Below are positions 1-12,600 of a DNA stretch of 64,000 bases, piece by piece. Source of the DNA: Onchidella celtica (lineage: Eukaryota > Mollusca > Gastropoda > Systellommatophora > Onchidiidae). Below the pieces are notes generated by a model. That model did no database searches. It saw nothing but the letters and a program-made list of their open reading frames with translations, and had not been told where the DNA came from. The translations under genes and the position numbers were made by a program. Where the stretch lies: positions 23,307,043 to 23,371,042 of the forward strand of contig OZ007581.1 of assembly GCA_963931925.1 (NCBI GenBank), written 5' to 3'. How positions within the stretch are numbered: the stretch's first letter is position 1; each line of letters opens with the position of its first letter.

Positions 1-529
1 TAAATTTATGGATAATGTAGATTGGGTAAAGTAAGGTAAAATAACAAGATTCATAAAGAGATAGATCAGGTAATCCAGTAGTATTATCAGTAAAGTAATA
101 AGAATTACCAAGCTTATAGTTAAGTTAATGTGTCCTGTGCTCAGTGTAGACGAGAATAATAAAAATTATTTTAAAGTTAACTGCCTCGCGCCTGGAGCTC
201 ATTTCAAAACAGGTATCCACAATACCTGGGTGAGTTCGAATCACAAACGTTTATTGAGGTGGAGTTCGAATCTTAACTCTGTGACACATATACAACTGTC
301 TGTCCAGTTTTACTTTATATTTATGCTTTATTGCTGACTAAATTAAAAGATTGATTTCGATTTCACTTTCAGAGTAAAAATAATAGATACAAATTACGTA
401 AATAGATAATCAAGATTTGTATCGCTATCAAAGGTCACCCATGTTTTTTTATGCTTAAATATAGTTCAGATATAACTGGAACTCAATGATAATTACGTAT
501 GAATGAAAAGTTTCTGCTGTAGAACTTAC

Positions 530-684
530 TTGGGAGAGGTGGAGGGGCGACAACAGGATAGTCTTCAGGGTTCCTGGGACAGTAGACGGCGCTCAGTTCA
601 CAGCTGTCAGTAGCAGGATTGTAGACCATACGGGCAGTGAACCGATTGCCACTGTGGTCCGTGTAATAAGCCAGTGGGCAAGGC
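530..684 (-). CDS. Gene A exon 13: CBD3, C-terminal half; last exon in window
   Basis: It encodes PCPLAYYTDHSGNRF, then YNPATDSCEL and [15 protein letters not shown]. It is 155 nt, phase 2 to 1, with donor GTAAGTTC, so at least one more exon lies beyond base 1. In length and sequence it matches CBD1, second half, of gene B more closely than gene B's own terminal CBD3. Confidence 0.9.
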
Positions 685-3600
685 CTACAAGAAAACATTA
701 ATAATGATGAAGAATTCCCTAATGGATGGAAGAATAAATGGATGGATAGACAGACGGACTGAAAGACGGAAGGACAGACGGGCGGGCTAATGAATGGATC
801 GATGGATGGATAAATAGACGGGTGGATGGATGAATTGCTTTGAAAACACCGGGAAGTGATTACAGTCATGAAAGTACATCTTTATGCCAAATGTAATATT
901 ATTTTCATCATAATAATTTATATCGCTGTTGTCCTTCCTATTTCAATATTTCTAGAGCCAGTTTACGCTTACATTGAGTTACATTGTCATAACAACTTAT
1001 AATTAACATTAGAATCAAAGGAATGACATAACACAAAAGTGACACAACGCAAGAGTGACAAAGCGGAGACAACTTATAAAGGAGTGACACAACATGTTGC
1101 CACGACGAAGGCGTGACATTTCATAGGAATGATACTGTAAAATGCTTGCAGGCCATCTCTCAACTCGCGTGCCGTGCCTGCCCCAACATCGCTTGTCGGT
1201 TACATACTATACTTTTCGACAGATTAGCTTTATGGTTGTCGGATGGCCTAAAATAAAGACGGCCACATACTTCTTGAGCAATGAGCGCATTCATCCCAGA
1301 GATCCGCTCCAGTTGGCCAGGAATTCAAATCCATTCGGGTCGACCTGAACAGGCTCTGGGAACTTAACTTGCTATGCCTTGGTGGGGAGCCCTTGGGTAG
1401 CTAGGTGGATACCCTGGACAGGACCAGGAGCACCGTGCCAACTGCGACGAGTCTGCCCCGTTGCCTGACCAGGAACATAACCACATTTTTTCTCCATTTG
1501 GCGGACCTATAAAAGCCTACCGCTGCGATCTTCTTTAGATAAAGATATTCAAGCCTGGAGCACTGAGCACTTGAGAGGTTTAGCTCAAGCAGTGGAAGGA
1601 CTATGACTTGGGAGATATTTTCAATGATGGAGAAAAGCATGTGCGATTGGGAGATGATTTATCGTGAACAAAATTAAAAGTTTGTGAGTTTAGAAGAACA
1701 ATAATGGACGTTTGAACTGCCGCTACTTTCATATGTGATATATCATTTGTATTGTCGTCCTGTGCAATACTTGGCGGGCAAACAAACCTTTTTCTTAATT
1801 TTAAGCCTCGTGTACATGTAATTTTGGATACATACATAATTATATACTTTTTTTAATGTATAAATTTCCTATTAACGGATTAATGGTGCGAAAGAGACCT
1901 TGGGATCACACAACACCCCCCCCCCCCACCTCTTTTAGGTTCGCTGCTGACTGCCAGCTCTTTCTTCCCATGACACCCCAGACTTCCCAGAAGCGGATGG
2001 ATGATGATGATGGTGATGACGTACATATATTTCAAGGTACACTCGCCGGTTGTATTTATCACTCGTGTGCCAACACATGAGTGATAAATACAACGAATGA
2101 GTGTACCTTGAAATTATGAGTAAATACAACGAATGAGTGCCCCTTGATTTATGCCTTGCAAATTTAAACTTTTAGATTCACTGTAACATAAAAATTGAAT
2201 CGCGGTAAACTTTGGATAATGTCCTAGCCAAACCCATAGATCTTACCCTTAAGAAAAAAGTAATGGACGAGGAAGTGTAAATTGGGCGATAATGCCAGAA
2301 GACCGTGGTTAAAAGAGATTATTGCTGACTATTTTACGTCAAGAGATGAGGGGGGGGGGGGTGAAATATGGACAGAGAAAAGAACAAGATCGAGAGGGGT
2401 ATTTTCAGTGCCATTTGGTGGCCATTTAGGTCTACATCTACTTCAAAATGTACTGTCGAGTGTACTATGAAGCTCTACATCCTTTCATAGTGCACTCAAG
2501 GGAGAAGGTGTCGCGGATCGGGATTTTGGGGAATATAGATCGAGAGGTCCGCTTCCCAATCACACGAGCACAAAAAAAAACAACAACAATTAAACAACTT
2601 TCACTCTAAAAACTAAATAAATCAATTTGAGTAACAGACTGTAAAGTTTATATATCTAACAAATTCAAAGATAAAATATACAATAGATAACGAATACAAT
2701 AGCAACTGAAAATGCTCAGCTAAGCTGAGGAGCAACTATGAAGTACTTAAGGCAATGTAATATGAAGTTATCTAAGTCACAATAAATTTACATTTAAAAG
2801 AATCCGCGCCCGAGGGCGACGGATCCTGTAAGGTTTAAAGTTCTATCTCTCTTCATACTAAAACATATTTATATGGCGTCTCTGCCAGGAGCGCTCTGGT
2901 GTAGTTCACACGTGGTCGCGGGAAATGCATGTGGTCTGGCAATACTGGTCAACAGTCTACATGTGTAGGTGGCTGTAAATTCAGCATGGAATTAAAATCT
3001 TTTAGCTCACCATTCGGCCCTCACAATGTGAGGGCTGTTGATATTAGCGCTGTGGGTTTAATGCTCAAACAAGTAGGCTTGGGCTCAGGAGCGTAGATTT
3101 CTGACAATGCTCCATCACTGTACATATCAGCTCAATCGCTGCGTCTCTATGACTTCTCATCTGGCTGAGAGCTCGCCGTCCACCTCGTAAATGGACTGTC
3201 TACATGTGGCCCAGAACTAAGTTCTGTATGGCCTTAAATACTGGACTGCATCAGCAGCTTACCGTCTAATTCCTGGATTGTGATTGGTGCAACCACTTCT
3301 AGCTCAGCTGCCGAACTGAGTTATTTTAAGTAACAGCCCTACGCAACGACCTTGGGTCGACATCAAAGGTCGAATCACTCAAGACAATAAAATGTAATTT
3401 TATAGCAATAAATTCTTAACATGTTCAAAACCCCGAGCTTTTACTCTGGATCACGGATTTTCTGTACGTCAACCGACGTCTCAACAACATTTAATTCCTA
3501 CTCACCCCTTCCCTCTCTACTAAACCTAGTTCAAAACACGAGATATAACAAGTGCTCAGTCATGCACACCTACGCTGTCCGTCTATCCTTCCCCACACCT

Positions 3601-6600
3601 TCTGTCTATCTATTATTAAAAAAACTGTTCAAAACAAATTGTTTACGAGACCAAGTTATGCTGGCTCGCACAATAATTACGTTTGTAAAAATTACTCACT
3701 GCTCTCTCACAAAAATTTAGTCAGTGGAAACATTTATGAATTAAATCTATTCTTGACAGAAGGTTAGTAGAGTTTGTATCTGAATTTGGCTTTTCAAAGG
3801 ATCAAATTCTATCAGTGAAATACAACCTACAATAACGTTGTTGTTTTTCCTGTGTACGTGTATTTGTGTAATGTACTCTGGCTTTCCAATATCAATAGAC
3901 TGACCATTATATGACACTTCTACTCACATCGCATTGTTATCTCTTGCTGAGGGCGTGGCGCTTATACGCATGACTCAAATCTGTTGTTGCTATACTGTAA
4001 AGCTATCGATGTTCATTGATGCAAAAATATATACATTGTTTTGTTTCTTTTTGATACTGTTCCTATAATACCGTATTGCAATAATATGGTACTGTAATGC
4101 TTCGATTTTATCGCTCTGCTCCACTGCTTCCTGTAGAAAATATATCTCTATCGTTATCCACCTTGATTATTTCGCCGGTATGGTTTGTACATTATTATCA
4201 ACAATTACTCCGCTTTCCTGGCCAGTACATTGATCGCAACAACAAAGGCAGGACTCAACACTGAAGACTTACATCTGGTAGAGATATTCACTGACGCAGC
4301 TTATGAAGTAGCCCTGGGCACACAGTGGATCGCATGCTGGATAGTTGCCATCAGGTTGTCCGGCACAAGAGTAGCTGAGACAAGTTGGTATTGGGTCTAG
4401 GAAGAAGATAGTACAAAGAGAGTATAAATAGCTTGAGACGCTGGGAGGGAAATCCTATCAAGGAGGTAGCAAAGACATAGAAATGTAAACAAATACGGTA
4501 AAAAAAAAAAAACAACTTCCAGTTCTTCCTCGTTCGGTCTCAAGTCCCCGGACTGGACCCCCTGGTGAGCTTTGCGCATGAAGTCTGCAGTCAGCTTCAA
4601 GGTCTCTGCCGATCTACTTAGTTTTTCCAGTGGACACTGTTTCCGATCTTAAACCAGCATAATGCATAATACAAGCACAGGCATATACATTCATACATAG
4701 ACGCACACATACACACATACTTACATACATGGATATACACTCAAATATTAGACAGAAAAATACTAATTGTAAGATAGCACTCAAAGCATCCGGTTGCCAA
4801 ATAAAAGTCTTAACTCACGATTGCAGGTGGAGGTGACAAGCTGTGCTTGAATGAGGTTGAGTCCTGAAAAGCTGGCCACGTTGAAGACGTGGGCTGCAGA
4901 TGTTGCAATGGCCAGTAACTCGGATTGTCTGACGTTGTTGCCAATGCCCACGGCGAGGACGGTGACTCCTGAGTTTTTCAAGTTCTCAGCCTCCGTAATG
5001 GTGTCAGATGCTGTCAATATTAATGATAACCCGATAAAACAGAACAGTTGTTGCGGCGTTCAAATGAAAAGGTGCAAAAGACAGTTACGATCGTTTTCAT
5101 TGAGACAAAGCCTTAAAAATTAAAGGCTGTGCATCTCCAATTAAATAGATGAGATGCATATGTCAATGCGTCCACTTTTTGAACAGCTTTCACAGCATTT
5201 TCGTCTTAGCTCAAATAACTTTCCTCTAAAAGATCTAGCAAAGTGGACTCAAGGCTTTCAACATGTCCCCTTCCATCATTCCAATATATCATACATTATA
5301 TATAAAAAACAAACAGGAAATCTGTAGGATCGCAGCAAGGCTGGGGGCATAGTCAAATTATGGCAACCTCGCATCAGAAGTAACACAGAAACGATAGAAC
5401 AAAAAGGCTTTGTAACACATAACCTTTATTTTTTGCCACAGTTTAACTTTCCAGTGTACCGTGTACACATAGATACCATCACAAAGAATATTTATGTCAG
5501 ATGAATTATGATAGTCAGACTTACGCCTCGTGGAAACGCCGTCAGTTACCACAATAGCCACCTTTCCTACACTGGGTCTTGCACCGTTGAAGCTTGAAAA
5601 TCCGAATGTACGTGCTATGATCAAAGCTTTAGCAGTGTTGGTCAGTCCGTTCAGGTATGGGGCATTAATGATCGCCTGTGCAACAAGTTGAAATAATGAT
5701 TGACAATAATATTGTGAAAAAAAATGTTCCGATTTTAAAAAAGTCCTGCCGCCGCTCATACAGCCCGGACTGGCGCGAAATTATAAAAGTGCTTTCCTTT
5801 CGACTTGGAAAAGGTGTTTTTTTTTAGATCTGAAGTTTGAAATGGCGAAGAAGTACTTATTTAAGTTTGCTTTGAGTCGCTGATTGATCGCCTCTAATCC
5901 TTTCTGTTTTTTTTTTACGAATGCATGAATGCTGACGGGGTAGGTAGGACATTAAGGTACCAAGGGGATGCAGTATGACTTAATATCTAAAAACCAATAA
6001 ACCAACCAACAAACAAAAACAACAAAATATTCCTATAAGATCGGGCAAGATACAGCACATCCATTACAGTCACCCAAAGCTAAAGCTAATGGTAATAACA
6101 ATAACGGAAGACATTTATATAGCCCCTGTCTCCACAAAGCAAAGTAGACCCAAAGCATTTTACACTGAAATAGTAACAACTCTCTCTCTCTCTCTCTCAC
6201 ACACACACATACACACATACACACACACACACACACACACATTTCTAAAGCCCTATCGCCTCCCCGTTCACGGTGAACACACATTCTTTAAACGCAATTC
6301 AATAAAAACTATCAAAGACGAAAGTGGACAGTGCGCGGGAAGACAAAATGAATCGAAAAAATGTTTTTTTTTTTTTTTTTAATAGGCGTATTAATATCGG
6401 TAATTATCGAAGGTCGCGTTATGATCTGAGTATCAGTAACCGTTGTAACCTGTACATCAGTGTCGAAACTTGTACTGTTTGTGGCTTGTTCTCTGCTTTG
6501 CAAGCTTAGTGGTCTTGACCAAAGTATCCGCTACGCCACGCTATTTTATTTTACGGGAAATGACGTATGAAAAAGTAAAACACTCTTTGCCTCTGTATAC

Positions 6601-9600
6601 TTGTCCACAGCATCCGTTCCGTTCCGCTCCTCACTGCTACAGAGGCAAATAGAGTATTTCATATGTCATTTTCCGTAAAATAGCGGAACAGATGCTGTGG
6701 ACAAGACCACTTAAAAAGGAGAAAAACTTGGCTTTCAGTTGTCAGGAGCAAATTTTTTTTCAATTTTTTAAATTGTTTCTTTTAGTCCACTGCCACGCCA
6801 ACGAGCTAATTAATTAGTAATAAAGTATTACGCAGACTTTTCTTATTTTGAAACTACGCTAACATATTACTAGAAATAAATTTTTTAAGAGATGGAGAAC
6901 GTTGTTTTTTTTCGGGTCAGGGGAAAGACTTGTATTTCTGTCTCCAAACTGGTGAATACACCTCCGTGTGCATGTATGTGTCTGTGTTTAATTTAATTCT
7001 ATACAATCTCGCCTCAGTCCTAATCTAATTTTAAAACATCTCGCTAAAAAACCGTTTGGCAGCATGTTCGAATTCGGGAAAGCCTATTAAATATATGTAA
7101 CAGCTGGCAGTTATTTGCGCAGTTATTATTGCATTCGAAGTGTTTTCCAACATCATTCTAAATGTGCAATCAATTCGCAGTGTCGTGGATCAACATTTCA
7201 GGAATGGATCGAGTTTATCTCAGGCCGTAGGGTGGTACAGCAAATGTTTAACTTATGCTTGCTTTTTTTTTTTTTTTTTGTATGTGTTTAATTTACCTCG
7301 GCCAAGCTATTTGCATACTACCAGTGACCTACATAGTATAAACTAGGCTGCGCACAGCCTTTCGTTCTCGGAGAGCGGCAGCCATTTTCCTAATAATGTG
7401 ACAACAAACCGAAGACCTAAAAGAGGTGGGTCGCAGAAAGGCGAGAATGATAGTTGGACGCCCCCCTCCCCCCAAATGAATTTGAGGAGACCTGAACACA
7501 CAACTAATTTAAAAACACGCAAGCCTTCCGCCTCTGGAATGCACACACAATGAAAGAAAAAGAAAAGAGATGGAGAAACAGTGAGAGAGTGTGTGGGTGG
7601 GGGAGTGTGTGTATGTGGGGGGGGGGGGGTCTTTTTACCTAATAATATTTCAGCTTTAATCAAATCACTAGACTTTAAACTTGTTTCTGTATAGTATGAA
7701 TTGCTTTTTTTTTTTTTTAATGCTCTGCTGCTTTAGATCTAGTTCTCTAATCTCTCTTATACCGAAGCCTGTTTTCATCAATTTACAGGTGACTCCCTAT
7801 ATTTGTGCCCCGGTGGTTGGTGGGGGGGGGGGGGAGGGCAGTATTCTGCTACATTCTGTCTATCGTCTTGTTTCTTCCTAGCACATTATGATTTTTATCA
7901 GGTGTCCACGATTTCTCCAGCCTCAGATCCCACTAGTTTTGTGTGTACTTTTCATCCCTTCCTTCTGCCCCTAAAATGATTTTCATTGTTGTTTTTTATT
8001 TATTTAGAATCACAATTCTTCCTCTATAGTCATAATAATAATAAAAATAATGATTTAATAATAATAATGATATTGAACTGAGATTTCTTGCTGTTTTTAG
8101 CCCTCTGTTGCATGTCCTTCTGCTCACCCTATGCTCTTTCCCTTTCATTTATATATATATACTCTATTTTTAAATTATTTATTTTTTCCTATACATCTCA
8201 CCAACACACAGAGTTGAAGTTCTCTTGACTTTGTTATGTTATAACATGCCTAAACACACGATGACCTTTTACTGGCTTCACTCGCAACGATATTTTGCCT
8301 TATTGTAATGGCCGCTGAGCTCTCCTTGCTGTTCACCTCAAGTCCAGCCCGTATAGACTCTTTCAAGTTCCCCGTTACGGTTGTTTACTGGGAGCCGCAC
8401 GGCTTCGAAAAACACCGTGTAGTGCAAAAACCTCGACTTGCCTTGATGATGGCATCTGAATAATTATGTGCACATTCAAAGCAAAGATGCATTTTTATGC
8501 CAGAACCAGCACACAACGGGTTTGTACAGTTGGGTGCCCAACAAGAGGATGTTCGACCGTTGTCCACCGCTTCCGCCCTACAAGTGGGGCACGCCGCCAT
8601 TTTGTTTGCAAATCACGTGACATGGAGGACGGTAAATTAAAAGGGTCTATATGCGCACCATAGAAGTGTGAATCCGAGTTGGTGCGAGATTATAGTTGTT
8701 CATAAATGATATCAGAAAGTGTCCCGAGTGATGGAACTGCCTCCGTAGGGATAGGTGCCATTTGATTTTCCTGTGGTAGGTAAATCAGCTGCTCTTTCTT
8801 TATTTCACTGAAGAGTGCCTTGATATTTGCAATGAATCCTAGTCGAATTATAGAAATAGAAAGGAGGCTGGGTCGGGGGGTTCATGTCATATGCGAGACA
8901 CAGAACACCGAGGTGAATCAACCCGTCAAAACTCGCCCGCCGCGCTGAGCGCACATCAGCTATCCCAACAATGCAATAAATACCCACCTCATGCCTTCAT
9001 TAGAGAACGAAAAATAAATATATTATATCTAGCGCTCTGCAGTTTGTTCGCCCACAGTTTGCGAACACATACACAGAGCAGCTATGGTTTGTCCCAGTTT
9101 CCTGTGCCTGTTTCTGGTTCATATTTTGGTACGTCATGCTACACCTTATTTATAAGGAAGCGCATATCCATACAACGCGCACAATTCGATGACGTGGAAC
9201 ACACACCGGAATACTATATTACTGACCTTGTTAATTTGCATAGTTTTTAAAAATATGAATCGGCTTAGTAGCAAAACAATCCGACTTCTGCTCGGAGATT
9301 GCGTGATCTGCGCTAATAATATACTTGAGTGTGCGTCGATCACCAATGGCTACCCCAATCCCTTTTCGCCTGATTAGTCAATCTGACTACCGCCCATTGA
9401 TACAAACTGACGACCCTCACGCGTCCAGGTCCATCTGACTCTTTCATGTTTTGTCACTTTAAATTCGTGAACACCATACCAAGTTTTGTTTCAGCAAACC
9501 CTCACCAGTCGCGCTTTTTTGGTAAACATGTTGTACGGATGTGCAATGTCCATATCCATACAACATGTTGTACGGATATACACTTCCTATTTATAATTAC

Positions 9601-12600
9601 TTACATCGGCAACATCAGGCTGGTTGTCATGAGTGTTCAAGTTAAAGAGGACCTGGACGTTGGTGCTGAAGATAATGCAGCCGAACTGAACATCGTTGGG
9701 GCTCATGGTGAAACTACCAGTCAAAGAAGCAGCAAAGGATGTCAAAATTTGATAGTTGACAGACCCGATGCTGCCAGAGGAATCCAGGAGAAACAAAATG
9801 TCGGCTTGGGCAGGGCAGTGAATTGGTGCTGCAAATGAAATGGAAAAACAGACGTGATGAAAAGAAATGTATTCAAATGGAAAATCACTGTCACTGTGTT
9901 TGAGTACGATATTTACTTTAATTAACGGGGTTTTGTTTTTGATTTATGGGAGGGGGTGCCTGCCTTAAATTGGTAGATTATGAAAACAGGGTGACTGCGC
10001 TACCAATAACATACGGAGGCGATCGTCGTAAATTAATAAATTATAAAACCAAAGTGGTTCCACTTCCAATACGAAGATGGTCGTAAATCGATAAATTATG
10101 AAAACACAGTGGTTGCACTTATTAATTTATGGGCGAAATCGTCGTAAATAGACAGATTAAAAACACAGAGTGGTTCCACCTCCAAAAATAACTTACGGTA
10201 GAGGTGAATTGAAAGATTGTGAAAACAGAGTGGTTCCACTCCCAATAACTTAGTCGGGCGGAAAATTAATAAATTATAAAAACAGGGTGGTTCCACTTCC
10301 AATATTTTGCGAGGACAAGGTGGTCTAGAGGCAAGGTGCTCGCCTCTCACGCCAAGGGTCCCGGGTTCTAAACCCGGGCAGTGCAGGCATGTTGGAAAGT
10401 GGATTTTTCTCGTGTTTTCAAGTCCCTGGTCCTATTGGGGGGTAGGATCGAGTAGTTCTTGGAAATTGGATTTTTCTCATATTTTCAAGTCCCTGGTCCT
10501 ATTGGGGGGTAGGATCGAGTACCTAGTCTTCTCGGATAAGGACGAAAAAATTCGGAGGGCCCGTGTGCACGTTGCGCACGTTAAAGATACCTTGGCAGTT
10601 GGAAATCGTAAAGAGCAGGCCGAAAGGCCGCTGCCCGGGCAAAATTGAAATTAATAGATTAAAATTTACCCATATCATCTCCCCCCCACCCCACCCCCCC
10701 CCCCCCGCCAGAACAAGAAATAATAAAACAAGTAAAGTGAGGTGTAAATGCCAAGGGCAGCGAACCTCCTAAAATAAAGACCTCAAATAATTCCAATATT
10801 TGGCGGAGGATATATTGATTATTGATAAATTATTGATGAATTATAAAAATGCAGTGATTCCAATAACTTACGAGTGTATGTTCCAGAAGGACCCGGGGGA
10901 GCAGGCGGGATGTATGGCGTGTCTCCGGGGTTCCTGGGGCAACTGGGGATGGACGCCTCGCAAGAGTCGGTGCGTGTGTCAAATACCAATCTGGCTGTGA
11001 ACGGATTACCGTAGGAATCTATGTAGGTACCAAGGGGACATGGCCTAGACACAAGATATAACACAGGAAATTAGCAACAAAATGGGCATCCAGACCATGG
11101 ATAAAAATGGAAATATGGTGTTTTTAAAAGAAGTCTTTTAGAAACCTGGTTTCCTCTTTCATCGTACGAACGCCACTTCTTTTTCCTGGCACTTGTTCCT
11201 TTTTCCCTCTTAGACTCGATAATTCCTCTTCTTTATCCAAATGTTTTCCTTTAAAATGTGATAAAAGATTTTATTTATCAATTAGATGAAGTACCCGGGG
11301 TAGGCTGTATTTCAACCTCCTCTCTCTCTCTCTTTGTCTCTCATAATCTACTGTATTGCTTCAGATCACGTGCGGGCCAGCCAACGGCGCATTCGTTTCT
11401 ACGCAGGAAAATTGCACCGAACTGAAGGCGTGTCAAGTACAGTCTCCCATGTGCTGGGTTTGTCACCAGGAGCGAAGACATGAACGAAAAAGTCATTGCC
11501 TTTCACCACCATAACAGAGGATGGCATGGAATAGACACAATACGTTGATGCAAAGAAGACTTGGTTAGAATAGTTAACAACTTTTTAATTGTCATTCAGG
11601 CTTTGGCTTTGAAAAAAAAAAAAGTTGAGGGGGAGGGGGGAAGGGGGCAATATTGCACCATAACGAGGTACTCCCGCCTCTGTTTTTCTATAATACGCTG
11701 TGACAATTATCTACTTCATTCGTGGAGGACTGCACCACTATATAGAACATGTGCTCACGAAGAGCTCTGTGCTTACATTTCATAGGTCTCGCCACCGGAA
11801 CAGCTGTAGTAGAAGCCGCTCTGACAGTCAGGAGCACACATAGGATAGTTGCCGTCTGGTCTGCCAGAACAGGTGTCGTATGACGTCAGGCACGTGTTGT
11901 TGATAGACTGGACAATAGGACCGCCTGGCGGGAACAAAGAAATGGTTGGCATTTCTATTTCCTTACCTTAACATCCTTTAAAGTAATCACTACCTCGGCC
12001 GATATTACCGTGCTCTGCCACGAGTTTGTTGTTGTTTTTTGGGGGGCTCGAAGTGGTAACCGAATTTAAAAGGACACCATTTTGGTATTTGGAAACCTCA
12101 ACAAAATATACCTTTCTGGAAGATGAGTTTAGTGGCTTTGGCAAAAAAGTGTTGAAAATTAAACTATTTGACTGGCTAAAGGCAGTTACAGGATTAAAGA
12201 TAACAATGAGAGTCGTCTCGTAAAGAGTTTTTTTTTTTTTTTTTAAAGACAGCACCGTGCAGATTCTGCATCAGTCAAACAATTTAATGTGAAAAACCCG
12301 AGAACTATGCCGAATCGTAGGATGTTAAGGATTAGAAATTCTTCAGTTTTATACTCTGTCTGAGGCAGGAATATTACATATTTATATAGGATTGTTTGGG
12401 ACATTTTTTTACATTGGCTGTCAGGTATTAATAATTTTGGAATCAATAGTTGGGATGCCCCACATCAGCTTGCGGTAGAAGTTCCTCTATATCCGCTGTT
12501 ATATCCTGGCCTGGTCTATCTCTTACTATTGTCTACTGTTTGCGGAGAGACGGAATGGCCGAACGGTTAAGCAATCTGTTTTCTTCCTGGCAACGGGTGC

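Larger units (their letters stand above)
685..4272. other. Gene A intron (CBD3)
   Basis: It holds GGAT-rich sequence (715-840), a hairpin repeat (2030-2113) and the solo LTR (2509-3758). A stretch at 1016-1140 shares ACGAAGGCGTGAYATTTCAT with 52260-52305. There is no other gene. Confidence 0.7.
5676..9604. other. Gene A intron (VWA2)
   Basis: It holds the CT/AC repeat, the Harbinger-like foldback and the Cys-rich frame. At 9528-9590 three copies of ATGTTGTACGGAT-like words occur, two of them inverted. No further gene is seen. Confidence 0.7.

Noticed and set aside
9446-9838. 130-residue plus-strand frame
   Set aside because: Antisense shadow of the VWA2 first exon of gene A.
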